Below are positions 44,684 to 52,292 of a stretch of DNA of 53,133 nt, one piece after another. The translations under genes and the position numbers were made by a program. The DNA is from Acidobacteriota bacterium (lineage in GTDB: Bacteria; Acidobacteriota; Vicinamibacteria; Vicinamibacterales; CAVVIG01), in assembly GCA_003222535.1 (NCBI GenBank), contig QHWJ01000243.1:1-53133 (forward strand), written 5' to 3'. How positions within the stretch are numbered: the stretch's first letter is position 1; every line of letters starts with the position of its first letter. The notes beneath the pieces were generated by a model. That model had not been told where the DNA came from. It made no database searches and saw only the letters and a list, made by a program, of their open reading frames with translations.

Positions 44684-44799
44684 AAAAAAAGCCCCTTCAA
44701 CCGTTCGGCTGAAGAGGCTCGTAAACTCGTTCGCGCTGGGCGGCTTACGCCTGGGCGGATGCCTCTTCAGTCGGGCCCCGATACGACCACCACGCCGAC
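44684..44799 (-). terminator. Transcription attenuator with alternative terminator/antiterminator structures
   Basis: Terminator: AGCCTCTTCAGCC (44719-44707) pairs with GGTTGAAGGGGCT (44702-44690) around GAAC, giving 13 pairs including two G-U, followed by seven T (44690-44684). Antiterminator: CTGAAGAGGC (44770-44761) is perfectly complementary over 10 bases to GCCTCTTCAG (44718-44709), the terminator's left arm, so the two are mutually exclusive. Upstream, GTCGG (44799-44795) can pair with CCGAC (44774-44770), a 1:2-type hairpin that encloses the Trp codons. It therefore has the parts of an E. coli-style trp attenuator. Confidence 0.88.
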
Positions 44800-44855
44800 G
44801 CGGACACGCCCGCGGCTCGGCTGCGATCGAGGGACGGGGCAAAGGACTGCGGCAT
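44745..44855 (-). CDS. trpL: Tryptophan-rich leader peptide of the aromatic operon
   Basis: ATG 44855 to TAA 44745 encodes 36 residues: MPQSFAPSLDRSRAAGVSAS followed by AWWSYRGPTEEASAQA. Residues 22-23 are consecutive Trp codons (44792-44787), followed by Ser-Tyr. The Trp codons lie about 16 bases before the antiterminator strand (44770-44761), a position where a stalled ribosome would free the antiterminator. No clear ribosome site; predicted transcription start is near 44861, so the leader may be translated as an almost leaderless mRNA. GTG at codon 17 is a possible shorter start that still contains WW. Confidence 0.85.
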   Translation of the reverse strand: MPQSFAPSLDRSRAAGVSASAWWSYRGPTEEASAQA

Positions 44856-44867
44856 CAGAGCGGGGGG

Positions 44868-44897
44868 ACGATAGCAGACACCGGCGACTCCTGTCAA
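44868..44897 (-). promoter_or_regulatory. Promoter of the aromatic amino-acid supra-operon
   Basis: TTGACA (44897-44892) and TATCGT (44873-44868) are separated by 18 bp on the minus strand. The -35 is consensus. Predicted start near 44861, a few bases before the leader peptide ATG. I see no obvious operator palindrome for a Trp repressor in it. Confidence 0.75.
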
Positions 44898-44916
44898 CAC
44901 GATCGGCCATTTCTCC

Positions 44917-44945
44917 TTGACCAGCAAGCACTTCTCCCGTAGATT
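44917..44945 (+). promoter_or_regulatory. Promoter of the S55 peptidase-like gene
   Basis: TTGACC (44917-44922) and TAGATT (44940-44945) are separated by 17 bp. Predicted start near 44952, only about five bases before the ATG at 44957, so the transcript would be nearly leaderless. It is divergent from the supra-operon promoter with about 20 bp between the two -35 boxes. Confidence 0.65.
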
Positions 44946-44956
44946 GGATTGAAATC

Positions 44957-46816
44957 ATGCCAATACGCCGGTTTGTGCTGAACGCGTTTGTGGCCCTTCT
45001 CGGCGTGTCGGTCCTGCCCGTCATCCCCTACGGGGCCACGACCCAAATGGGCGTCAACGAAATCCGGCCGGGAATGGTCGGCATCGGCCGGACGGTTTTC
45101 GATGGCACGCACGTCGAAGAATTCAGGGCGAACATCCTCGGCGTGCTCGAGAACGTCATCGGGACGCACCGCAATCTCATCCTCGCCAGGCTCGAAGGCG
45201 GGCCGCTCGCCAACACCGGCGTCATCGCCGGAATGAGCGGCAGCCCCGTCTATGTCGACGGCCGCCTCATCGGCGCCGTCTCGTACGCGCTTGGCAGCTT
45301 TTCCAAAGAACCGATCGCCGGCATCACGCCGATCGCCGAGATGACGGATTCGACGAGTTTCAGCGACACACGGCCGACGGGCGCGCGGGTCCACATCGAC
45401 TACCCGCTCACCCGCGACAACCTCACTGCCGCGTTTCGCAAGGCGCTCAACTGGAATCGTCCGTTTGCCGACCGTCCAGACGAGACGCACCTGGCCGGTG
45501 TGAGCGCGGTGGCGGGGCTCGGGGGCAGCCAGCTCGGCACGCTGCTCCGCCCCATCGCGACGCCGCTCGTCATGTCCGGCTTCGAACCGGAGCTCGCCGA
45601 CGTATTCGGCAGCGCCTTCCGCGAGCAGGGCTTCGTGCCGAGCGGCGGCGGCGCTGCGGGATTCCGCACCGGGGAAGCGCCATTTGAAGGTCCGCTCAAG
45701 CCGGGCGACGCGGTCGGCGTGATGCTGGTGAGCGGCGACCTGCAACTGGGCGGCACCGGCACGGTGACGCACATCGACGGCGACCGCGTCTATGCCTTCG
45801 GTCACCCGATGTACAACCTGGGACCCACTGAATTCCCGATGACGCGCGCGTACGTCTACACCGTGCTGCCGAGCCTGTTCTCCTCGATGAAGCTGTCGAG
45901 CACGGGCGAAATCATCGGCACGTTCCTTCAGGACCGCGCGACCGCGATTGCCGGCCGTCTCGGACACGGACCGCGCATGATTCCGGTGACGATCTCGCTC
46001 CAATCCGGCCGCGCGCCGAACCAGACATTCCACTTCGGCGTCGTGAACGATCAGCTCTTCGGACCGTTGATGACCTACGCGAGCATCCTGAACACGCTCG
46101 GATCGTACGAGCGGCAGTACGGCTCGGCGACCTTCGGCGTGCGCGGATCCGCAACGGTCAGGAACCACGACGCCATCGCGTTCAACAACCTGTTCTCGGG
46201 CGATCAGGCGTCGATGGGCGCGGCCGCGTACGTCGTGGCGCCCATCACGTATTTGATGGGCAATGATTACGAGAAGGTGGATCTCGAAAGCGTGAGCGTG
46301 ACGTTCTCCTCGACCGAAGAGCCCAGGACGGCGACGCTCGAGCGCGTGTGGCTCGACGATCCGCGTCCTCGCGCCGGCCGGACCGTCCCGCTCAAGATCC
46401 TGTTCCGGACGTATCGCGGCGAAGAAGTCGTCCGCACGCTGCCGCTCGATATCCCGGCGAACGCCAGCGGAACGTTGTCGCTGCTCGTGTCGGACGGCGC
46501 CCGCCTCGGCCTGACCGAGCAGCGCGAGGCGCGCCTCCCCCAGCCGCGCAGCGTGGACCAGATGATCAAGGCGCTCAACAAGGCGCGTCGCAACAACACG
46601 CTGTACATCAAGCTGCTCGGCTCGGACGCCGGCGCCGTCGTGAACGGCGAGCTGCTGTCGTCGCTGCCGCCGTCGGTGCTCGGCGTGCTCGAGGGCGATC
46701 GGAACGGCGGCAACTTCAATCCGCTCCACAGCGCGACGGTCGCCCAGTGGGAATTGCCCACCGAACACGCCGTCGCGGGATCCCGGACGCTGACGATCAC
46801 CGTCTCGCCGAACTAG
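44957..46816 (+). CDS. SpoIVB-type (S55) peptidase domain protein, secreted
   Basis: A 619-residue exported protein. A signal segment (FVLNAFVALLGVSVLPVIPY) is followed by an S55-like domain with MGVNEIRPGMVGIGRTVFDG and the nucleophile motif TGVIAGMSGSPVYVDGRLIG, as in SpoIVB. Further motifs are VYAFGHPMYNLGPTEFPMTR (GHP-type motif) and LSSTGEIIGTFLQDRATAI. The C-terminal ~200 residues look beta-rich (VWLDDPRPRAGRTVPLKILF) without known motifs. In non-sporulating bacteria its function is unknown; a periplasmic serine protease is likely. It is followed after 22 bases by the propeller gene, probably one transcript. Confidence 0.82.
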   Translation: MPIRRFVLNAFVALLGVSVLPVIPYGATTQMGVNEIRPGMVGIGRTVFDGTHVEEFRANILGVLENVIGTHRNLILARLEGGPLANTGVIAGMSGSPVYVDGRLIGAVSYALGSFSKEPIAGITPIAEMTDSTSFSDTRPTGARVHIDYPLTRDNLTAAFRKALNWNRPFADRPDETHLAGVSAVAGLGGSQLGTLLRPIATPLVMSGFEPELADVFGSAFREQGFVPSGGGAAGFRTGEAPFEGPLKPGDAVGVMLVSGDLQLGGTGTVTHIDGDRVYAFGHPMYNLGPTEFPMTRAYVYTVLPSLFSSMKLSSTGEIIGTFLQDRATAIAGRLGHGPRMIPVTISLQSGRAPNQTFHFGVVNDQLFGPLMTYASILNTLGSYERQYGSATFGVRGSATVRNHDAIAFNNLFSGDQASMGAAAYVVAPITYLMGNDYEKVDLESVSVTFSSTEEPRTATLERVWLDDPRPRAGRTVPLKILFRTYRGEEVVRTLPLDIPANASGTLSLLVSDGARLGLTEQREARLPQPRSVDQMIKALNKARRNNTLYIKLLGSDAGAVVNGELLSSLPPSVLGVLEGDRNGGNFNPLHSATVAQWELPTEHAVAGSRTLTITVSPN

Positions 46817-46838
46817 GCCGCTCTTCACTGTCATCGAT

Positions 46839-49076
46839 ATGCTGAATACACGGCTGCGGATACTGGCGGCGACGGCGACTCTTGTCCTCACGCTGATGGG
46901 GCTCCAGGCATCGTCGCCGAAGTTTTTCCAGGCTGCGACCCAGACCGATTTCCTCAAGGGCGACGTCGAGAACCTTTCGATCGACAGCCACGGCCAGCTG
47001 ACGCTGGGTCCGGTCACCGAGCTGGTGTACGAGACGTCCGCGCCGTTTCTGTGGTCGATGGTGTCGGCCCCCGACGGCACGCTCTTCATCGGAACCGGCA
47101 ACGAAGGCAAAGTCTTCCGCGTCGACCCGCAGGGCAAAGGCTCGCTGTTCTTCGACAGCACCGAGCTCGAGGCGCACGCGCTCGCGCTGGCGCCCAACGG
47201 CGGCCTCTACGTCGGCACGTCGCCGGACGGCCGTATCTACAAGGTCGATCGCAACGGCACGGCGACGACGTTTTTCAACGCCGACGACAAGTACATCTGG
47301 GCGCTCACCGTCGATGGCAACGGCAACGTGTTCGCGGGCACCGGGGACAGGGGCGTGATCCACAAGATCACGCCGGACGGCAAAGGGACGACGTTCTACA
47401 AGACGAACGCGACGCATGCGACGGCGCTGGCCTTCGACAAGGGCGGCAACCTGCTGGTCGGCACCGGCTCGCCCGGCAAGGTGCTGCGCATCGACCAGGC
47501 AGGGAAGGCGTTCGTCCTGCTCGACTCGCCGTTTCAGGAGATCCGCGCGCTGCGCTTCGACGACAAGGGGACGCTCTATGTCGCGGCGATCAGCGGACGC
47601 TCCGGCGGAGCCACGGTCAGCACGGAAAACCTCGATCGCCCTTCTCCGGATCCGTCGCGGGCACCCGTGCCGTCGGTCTCCGCCGAAATCACGTCCATGT
47701 CGATCGTCGACGTCGGCGGCGGATCGACGTCCTCCGCGTCGCCCCGAGAGGATCGCCGGGCGCCCAAGGGCGCCGTATACCGCATCCTGCCCGATGGCGT
47801 CTGGGACCAGTTGTGGGAGTCGCGCGACGACTCCCCGTACGATCTCACCTTCGATCAAAGCGGCGCGTTGATCGTCGGCACGGGGAGCAAGGGCAAGCTC
47901 TATCGCCTCGAAGGCACCCCGCTGCGGCCGACGCTGCTCGCGCGCGCGGCCGCCCAGCAGGTCACGGCGTTCCACAAGGATGCCAATGGCCGGCTGTATT
48001 ATGCGACCGCCAATCCCGGCAAGCTGTTCCGCCTGTCATCCGAGCGCGCGCCGCGCGGGACCTACGAGTCCGAGTCGCGCGACGCGCAGATGGTCTCCAC
48101 GTGGGGCGCGATCAGCTGGCGGGGTACCGTGCCGGGCGGCAGCCGCATCGAGCTCTTCACGCGCGCCGGCAACACCGAGACGCCCGACGACACCTGGAGC
48201 GTGTGGTCGTCGGCGTACGCCAGCGCGGACGGCTCGGCCATCACGAGCCCGAAAGCGCGGTATCTGCAGTGGCGCGCGGTATTGACCGGCAAGGGCGACG
48301 GTCCGGTGCTCACCTCGGTGACCGCCGCGTATCTGCAGCGGAATCTCCGCCCGCAGGTCCGCAGCGTCACCGTCCACCCGCCGGGTATCGTGTTTCAGAA
48401 GCCCTTCTCCACCGGTGATCCCGAGCTCGCCGGCTTCGACGATCAATCGACGCCGGAGCGCAAGCTCGCCGCCGCGGCCGGCCAGCAGCCTGGCGCCTCA
48501 TCGCCGCTCGGCCGCCGCACGTATCAAAAGGGATTGCAGACGCTGGTCTGGAAGGCCGACGACGAGAACGACGACGACCTGGTGTACGACGTGCTGTTTC
48601 GGCGCGAAGGTGAAACGGCGTGGAAGACGCTGCGCAAAGCCGCCACCGATGCGATCCTGGTCTGGGACACCACGACGATTCCGAACGGTACGTATTTCGT
48701 GAAGATCGTGGCGTCCGACGCGCCCTCCAATCCCACCGGCACCGCGCTGACCGGCGAGCTCGACAGCTCGGCATTCGAGGTCGACAACACGGCGCCGGCC
48801 ATTGGCGTCAGCTCCGTGCGCGTCGAGCGCGGCCGCACGATCATCACCTTCGACGTCAAGGACGACCACTCGCCGGTCCAGCGCGTCGAGTTCTCGCAGG
48901 ACGGCCAGCGGTGGCGCGGCGTGTTTCCCGTCGACGGCATCGCTGATTCGCGAGAGGAGCACTACGAGCTCGCAATCGATGGAGAGCTCGGGGATCGCGG
49001 CTTGACGCTCCGCGCAAGCGATTCGATGAACAACGTGGCCACCGCCCACGTCGATGCGCCTTCGCGGCGGCGCTGA
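46839..49076 (+). CDS. Secreted beta-propeller protein with C-terminal beta-sandwich domains
   Basis: A 745-residue exported protein. Signal segment: ILAATATLVLTLMGLQASSP. The first ~370 residues carry NHL/Kelch-like blades with phrases such as GTLFIGTGNEGKVFRVDPQG, GGLYVGTSPDGRIYKVDRNG, GNVFAGTGDRGVIHKITPDG and GNLLVGTGSPGKVLRIDQAG, each about 40-45 residues apart. The second half has fibronectin/Ig-like strands (LQWRAVLTGKGDGPVLTSVT; VRVERGRTIITFDVKDDHSP). No catalytic signature. It is likely a surface or periplasmic binding or scaffold protein. Its stop codon begins the word tract at 49077. Confidence 0.82.
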   Translation: MLNTRLRILAATATLVLTLMGLQASSPKFFQAATQTDFLKGDVENLSIDSHGQLTLGPVTELVYETSAPFLWSMVSAPDGTLFIGTGNEGKVFRVDPQGKGSLFFDSTELEAHALALAPNGGLYVGTSPDGRIYKVDRNGTATTFFNADDKYIWALTVDGNGNVFAGTGDRGVIHKITPDGKGTTFYKTNATHATALAFDKGGNLLVGTGSPGKVLRIDQAGKAFVLLDSPFQEIRALRFDDKGTLYVAAISGRSGGATVSTENLDRPSPDPSRAPVPSVSAEITSMSIVDVGGGSTSSASPREDRRAPKGAVYRILPDGVWDQLWESRDDSPYDLTFDQSGALIVGTGSKGKLYRLEGTPLRPTLLARAAAQQVTAFHKDANGRLYYATANPGKLFRLSSERAPRGTYESESRDAQMVSTWGAISWRGTVPGGSRIELFTRAGNTETPDDTWSVWSSAYASADGSAITSPKARYLQWRAVLTGKGDGPVLTSVTAAYLQRNLRPQVRSVTVHPPGIVFQKPFSTGDPELAGFDDQSTPERKLAAAAGQQPGASSPLGRRTYQKGLQTLVWKADDENDDDLVYDVLFRREGETAWKTLRKAATDAILVWDTTTIPNGTYFVKIVASDAPSNPTGTALTGELDSSAFEVDNTAPAIGVSSVRVERGRTIITFDVKDDHSPVQRVEFSQDGQRWRGVFPVDGIADSREEHYELAIDGELGDRGLTLRASDSMNNVATAHVDAPSRRR

Positions 49077-49300
49077 GTTTGGTCCTTTGTACTTAGGCCT
49101 TGGTCCTTAGTCCGTCCTCGGTCCTTAGGTCCGTCCTCGGTCCTTAGTCCGTCCTCGGTCCTTAGGTCCGTCCTCGGTCCTTAGTCCGTCCTCGGTCCTT
49201 AGTCCGTCCTCGGTCCTTGGTCCGTCCCCAGCCCCCAGTCCCCACAAAGGACTCTAACGGACGGACCAAGCACAGAAGGACCAGGAAGGAAGGACGAAGC
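49077..49300. repeat. Word tract (GGTCCTTAGTCCGTCCTC) between convergent genes
   Basis: ggtccttagtccgtcctc words repeat about nine times with small changes over ~150 bp, then a divergent complement (gacggaccaag, aaggaccaggaagg) follows toward 49300. Seen from each gene's own strand, the same GGTCCTT word follows its stop codon, so the two halves are inverted. Two simple unit lengths (18 and 19 bp) alternate at first. No gene lies in 49077-49300. Confidence 0.8.
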
Positions 49301-50137
49301 TTAAGCGGGGACGATGACGGCGCGGTCGGCGAGCGAGGCCGCGCGCTTTTTCGGCCGGAGTGGAACGTCGAGCGCCGTCGGCGGTTTGCTGGCCCGCACC
49401 GTGGCATGTTCCACGAGCCAGAGCATGTTGACGGCGACGGCCTGGTTATTCGGCAGCGACGCGTCGAGCCGGGATCGCGACACGACCTCCAGCAAGTCTT
49501 CGATCAACTGCACCTGCCCGACCGCAGAGTGATGCCGCGCGGCGCGAAGCACCGCGAGGCTCGACACCCGCCCCTGGCGCGTGACGATCGCTTCGAGCGT
49601 GAAGACGGCGTCCTGTTCGGCCGACTCATTCGCGCGCTGAAAACGCTCCGCCCAGCGCGCGTGGCAGGCGGACGCATCCGTCAGATCGTTGCCCGACTCG
49701 CACTCGAGCGGAGTCGCCAGGACGCTGACGATGGCCGCGAGCGAATCGGGGCGCTCGTCCGTGGCGAACCGCATCATGCCGAGCATGATGACGACGCACA
49801 CAATCGTGGCGGCCGCGGCACCGAGGCCGGCGTACCCAAGCCGCATGTCCTCGAACATCACGCGCATCCGCGCGAACAACGACGCATCGTCTTCCGCCTT
49901 CAACCGGCTGACGACGGTCGCGGTGAACACCTCCGCGTCGTCCGGCGACAGGCCGAGTCGGCCGGGCACCAGCCCGCGCAGCGCCACGCGCACCTCACCC
50001 ATCTCGGCCAGCGCGGCCGCGCAGCGATCACACCATTCGATGTGGGCGCCGACGCCAATCTGATCGGTGACCGCGAGCTCGTGATCGTGGTACGCCTGCA
50101 GCCGACGCCGCGTCGCCGCACAGGTGAGGGGCTTCAT
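49301..50137 (-). CDS. Anti-sigma factor, zinc-finger type with membrane helix
   Basis: A 278-residue protein whose start overlaps the ECF sigma stop (ATGA). It has an N-terminal zinc-finger-like motif (HIEWCDRCAAALAEMG, HxxxCxxC), a cytoplasmic sigma-binding helix region, one membrane helix (AGLGAAAATIVCVVIMLGMM, about residues 103-122) and a C-terminal extracytoplasmic part of about 150 residues. That part (AIVTRQGRVSSLAVLRAARH, VAVNMLWLVEHATVRASKPP) resembles a TonB-like or sensory beta domain, though I cannot prove it. It probably holds the second sigma factor inactive at the membrane until stress. Confidence 0.85.
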   Translation of the reverse strand: MKPLTCAATRRRLQAYHDHELAVTDQIGVGAHIEWCDRCAAALAEMGEVRVALRGLVPGRLGLSPDDAEVFTATVVSRLKAEDDASLFARMRVMFEDMRLGYAGLGAAAATIVCVVIMLGMMRFATDERPDSLAAIVSVLATPLECESGNDLTDASACHARWAERFQRANESAEQDAVFTLEAIVTRQGRVSSLAVLRAARHHSAVGQVQLIEDLLEVVSRSRLDASLPNNQAVAVNMLWLVEHATVRASKPPTALDVPLRPKKRAASLADRAVIVPA

Positions 50138-50739
50138 GCGATCCTCGCTTCGCGGAGCTCGAGTCGCAGCGCCTGCCGGGCGCGCGTGAGGCGGGATTTG
50201 ACCGTGCCCACGGCGACGCGGAGCGAGAATGCAATCTCCTCGTAGCTCAGGCCGTCGATCTCGCGCAGCACGATCGCCGTCCGCTGGTCGAACGGCAGGT
50301 GGTCGAGCGCCCGCTGCAGCCGTTCCGCGAGCTCTTTCTGCGCGAGCAGGCGATCGGGCGTCGACTCGCCGCCCGAGAGAAACTCGCCGTGCGCGGCGAT
50401 GTGCTGGTCGAGCGACACCTGATCCGCGCGGTGGCGGCGGCGCCAGAATCTGTGCCGGTTGCGCGCCTGATTCACCGCAATCCGGTAAATCCAGGTGCGC
50501 AGGCTCGACTGGCCCCGGAATCGATGAATGGTGCGGAACACGCGGAGGAAGACGTCCTGTGAAAGGTCCAGCGCCTCGTCACGATCGCCGAGCAGGTTCA
50601 TCGAGAGCTGTACCACCATCCGCTGGTGCTCGGCGACCAGCTCCGCACACGCGGATTCCTCGCCGGCCCCACACCGATGCACGAGAGCGGCTTCGCGGCC
50701 GCCGACATCGGACCAACCGATCGCTCTCGCCTGCTTCAC
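50134..50739 (-). CDS. ECF-family RNA polymerase sigma factor (second)
   Basis: A group IV sigma factor of about 200 residues. Region 2: MVVQLSMNLLGDRDEALDLS, QDVFLRVFRTIHRFRGQSSL, RTWIYRIAVNQARNRHRFW. Region 4: FDQRTAIVLREIDGLSYEEI, AFSLRVAVGTVKSRLTRARQ. No ATG fits; GTG 50739 or GTG 50751 are possible starts, both just after a sigmaE-like promoter (50762-50789). The ATGA overlap with the anti-sigma gene is a usual layout. The longer frame continuing to 51366 is a shadow of the TPR gene. Confidence 0.92.
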   Translation of the reverse strand: MKQARAIGWSDVGGREAALVHRCGAGEESACAELVAEHQRMVVQLSMNLLGDRDEALDLSQDVFLRVFRTIHRFRGQSSLRTWIYRIAVNQARNRHRFWRRRHRADQVSLDQHIAAHGEFLSGGESTPDRLLAQKELAERLQRALDHLPFDQRTAIVLREIDGLSYEEIAFSLRVAVGTVKSRLTRARQALRLELREARIA

Positions 50740-50761
50740 AGAGAGGTCCACTATACCAGCG

Positions 50762-50789
50762 TTAGACTCCGGCCGCGCCCCAAAGTTCC
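50762..50789 (-). promoter_or_regulatory. SigmaE-type ECF promoter driving the second sigma operon
   Basis: GGAACTT (50789-50783) and GTCTAA (50767-50762) are separated by 15 bp on the minus strand, a full match to the classical extracytoplasmic-stress promoter layout. It lies 10-12 bases before GTG 50751, so the sigma gene probably transcribes itself. A TATAGT at 50755-50750 is nearby but has no good -35. Confidence 0.78.
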
Positions 50790-50814
50790 ACCGGGCTGGT
50801 AGGATAGAGCGATT

Positions 50815-52197
50815 GTGAAGCGCTTGATCGTCGGGCTGGCCCTGCTGGCGCTGGTGGCGGTGAGCGCCGCCGTCGCCTATCAGGCGGCGGCGCGCCAGCG
50901 CGAGTACAGCGAGCTGCTGACCCGCGGCGACAGCGCACTGCGGGACGACCAGACCTTCGGCGCGATCGAAGGCTACAGTGGCGCGATCGCGCTCCGGCCG
51001 GGCTCGATGCTCGCCTACCTGCGCCGGGGCCAGACGTACCAGCGGCGGGGCGATTCCGGCGACCTCGACGCCGCGGCGCGCGACTTTCGAACCGCGGCCG
51101 CGCTGGACCCGACCGCGACGCGCCCCCTCGAAGCGCTCGGCGACGTGCTCTACCAGCGACAGCGCTACGCCCGCGCCGCCGAGACGTACGAACGCTACGT
51201 GCTGCTGGACGATCGCTCCGCGCGCGTGAGCTACAAGCTGGCGCTCGCCCGCTTTCGCGATCGCGACATCGACGCCGCGCTGACCGCACTCACCGAGGCG
51301 GTTCGGCTCGACGACCGGATGGCCGACGCGCACTACCTCCTCGGTATGTGCCTGCGTGAGAAGCACCGCTTGCCCGAAGCCGTGCGGGCCCTCGAGCGAG
51401 CCGTTTCGCTCGAGCCGGGCATGATTCCGGCCCGCGAGGAGCTCGCCGATCTATACCGCATCCAGGACCGGCGCGCCGACGAGATCGAGCAGCTCCAGCT
51501 GCTGGCCGGACTCGACCGCGATCATGTGGAGCGGCAGGTTGCGGTCGGCATGGCGCACGCCCGCGCCGGCCATTGGGATCTGGCGGTGCTCACGCTGAGC
51601 GGCGCGCTCGAGCGCAATCCGAACGAGCCGGAAATCTACCGGGCGCTGGGCCAGGTGTGGCTGGAACGGCCGCGCGAAGACCGCGCCTTCCTGAGCAAAG
51701 CGCGCGAGGCGCTGCAGTTCGCCGCGTTGGGCCCGACGGCGAGCAGCGAGACGCTCGCGCTCTACGGCCGCGCATTGATGGAGGAGGGTGATACGGAGGG
51801 AGCCGAGCGCGCTCTGCAGCAGGCCACGACCCGCTACCCTGTCGACCCCGCGGCGTTTCTGCTCTACGCCTCGACCGCGGAAGCACAAAATCGCCTCGAC
51901 GCGGCCAGACAGGCGCTCATCCAGTACGGCGTGCTGGCGTTCGGCGACGGGGATCTCGTGGCGAGAGCCACGCGCATCGCTGCGCTGTCGCTTCGGCTGA
52001 ACGACCCGCGTACTGCGGTCGACTGGCTGAGCCGGGCGACCTCGTCGAATCCGAACGACGTGCAGCTGATCGCGGCGCTCGCCGACGCGCACATCAGAGC
52101 CGGGGATCGCGGGGCCGCACAGGCGGCCATCGCGCACGGTCTCGAAAAAGATCCGAAGAACGCGCAGCTTCTCGCGCTCGCGCGGCGCGCACGTTGA
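50815..52197 (+). CDS. Membrane-anchored TPR protein
   Basis: A 460-residue protein that starts with GTG and has an N-terminal anchor (LIVGLALLALVAVSAAVAYQ, about residues 4-23) followed by about ten tetratricopeptide units, each of the A/W-Y-LG-ALxL-P type (for example AARDFRTAAALDPTATRPLE; AVRALERAVSLEPGMIPARE; AALTALTEAVRLDDRMADAH). Such proteins are scaffolds in the periplasm or at the membrane. It is divergent from the second sigma operon and shares its promoter region. Its stop codon TGA is the first part of a GAATTGGGAATTGAG word tract. Confidence 0.88.
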   Translation: MKRLIVGLALLALVAVSAAVAYQAAARQREYSELLTRGDSALRDDQTFGAIEGYSGAIALRPGSMLAYLRRGQTYQRRGDSGDLDAAARDFRTAAALDPTATRPLEALGDVLYQRQRYARAAETYERYVLLDDRSARVSYKLALARFRDRDIDAALTALTEAVRLDDRMADAHYLLGMCLREKHRLPEAVRALERAVSLEPGMIPAREELADLYRIQDRRADEIEQLQLLAGLDRDHVERQVAVGMAHARAGHWDLAVLTLSGALERNPNEPEIYRALGQVWLERPREDRAFLSKAREALQFAALGPTASSETLALYGRALMEEGDTEGAERALQQATTRYPVDPAAFLLYASTAEAQNRLDAARQALIQYGVLAFGDGDLVARATRIAALSLRLNDPRTAVDWLSRATSSNPNDVQLIAALADAHIRAGDRGAAQAAIAHGLEKDPKNAQLLALARRAR

Positions 52198-52292
52198 ATT
52201 GGGAATTGAGAATCTGGAATTTGGAATTCGAGCACGCATTAATTTGAATTCGAGCACGCATTCCAAATTCCAAATTCCAAATTCCAAATTCT
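52195..52292. repeat. Word tract (GGAATTTGGAATTC) between convergent genes
   Basis: ttgggaattgagaatctgga, then aatttggaattcgagcacgc, then four rounds of ccaaatt. A duplicated 17-bp piece (aattcgagcacgcatt) at 52226-52242 and 52246-52262 lies at the centre. Read on each gene's strand, GGAATTTGG words follow the stop codon of both neighbours. The gene at 52239 reads partly through it. Confidence 0.75.

Noticed and set aside
50740-51366. Extension of the second sigma gene upstream to 51366
   Set aside because: The extra residues are antisense to the TPR gene and cross the sigmaE-type promoter.
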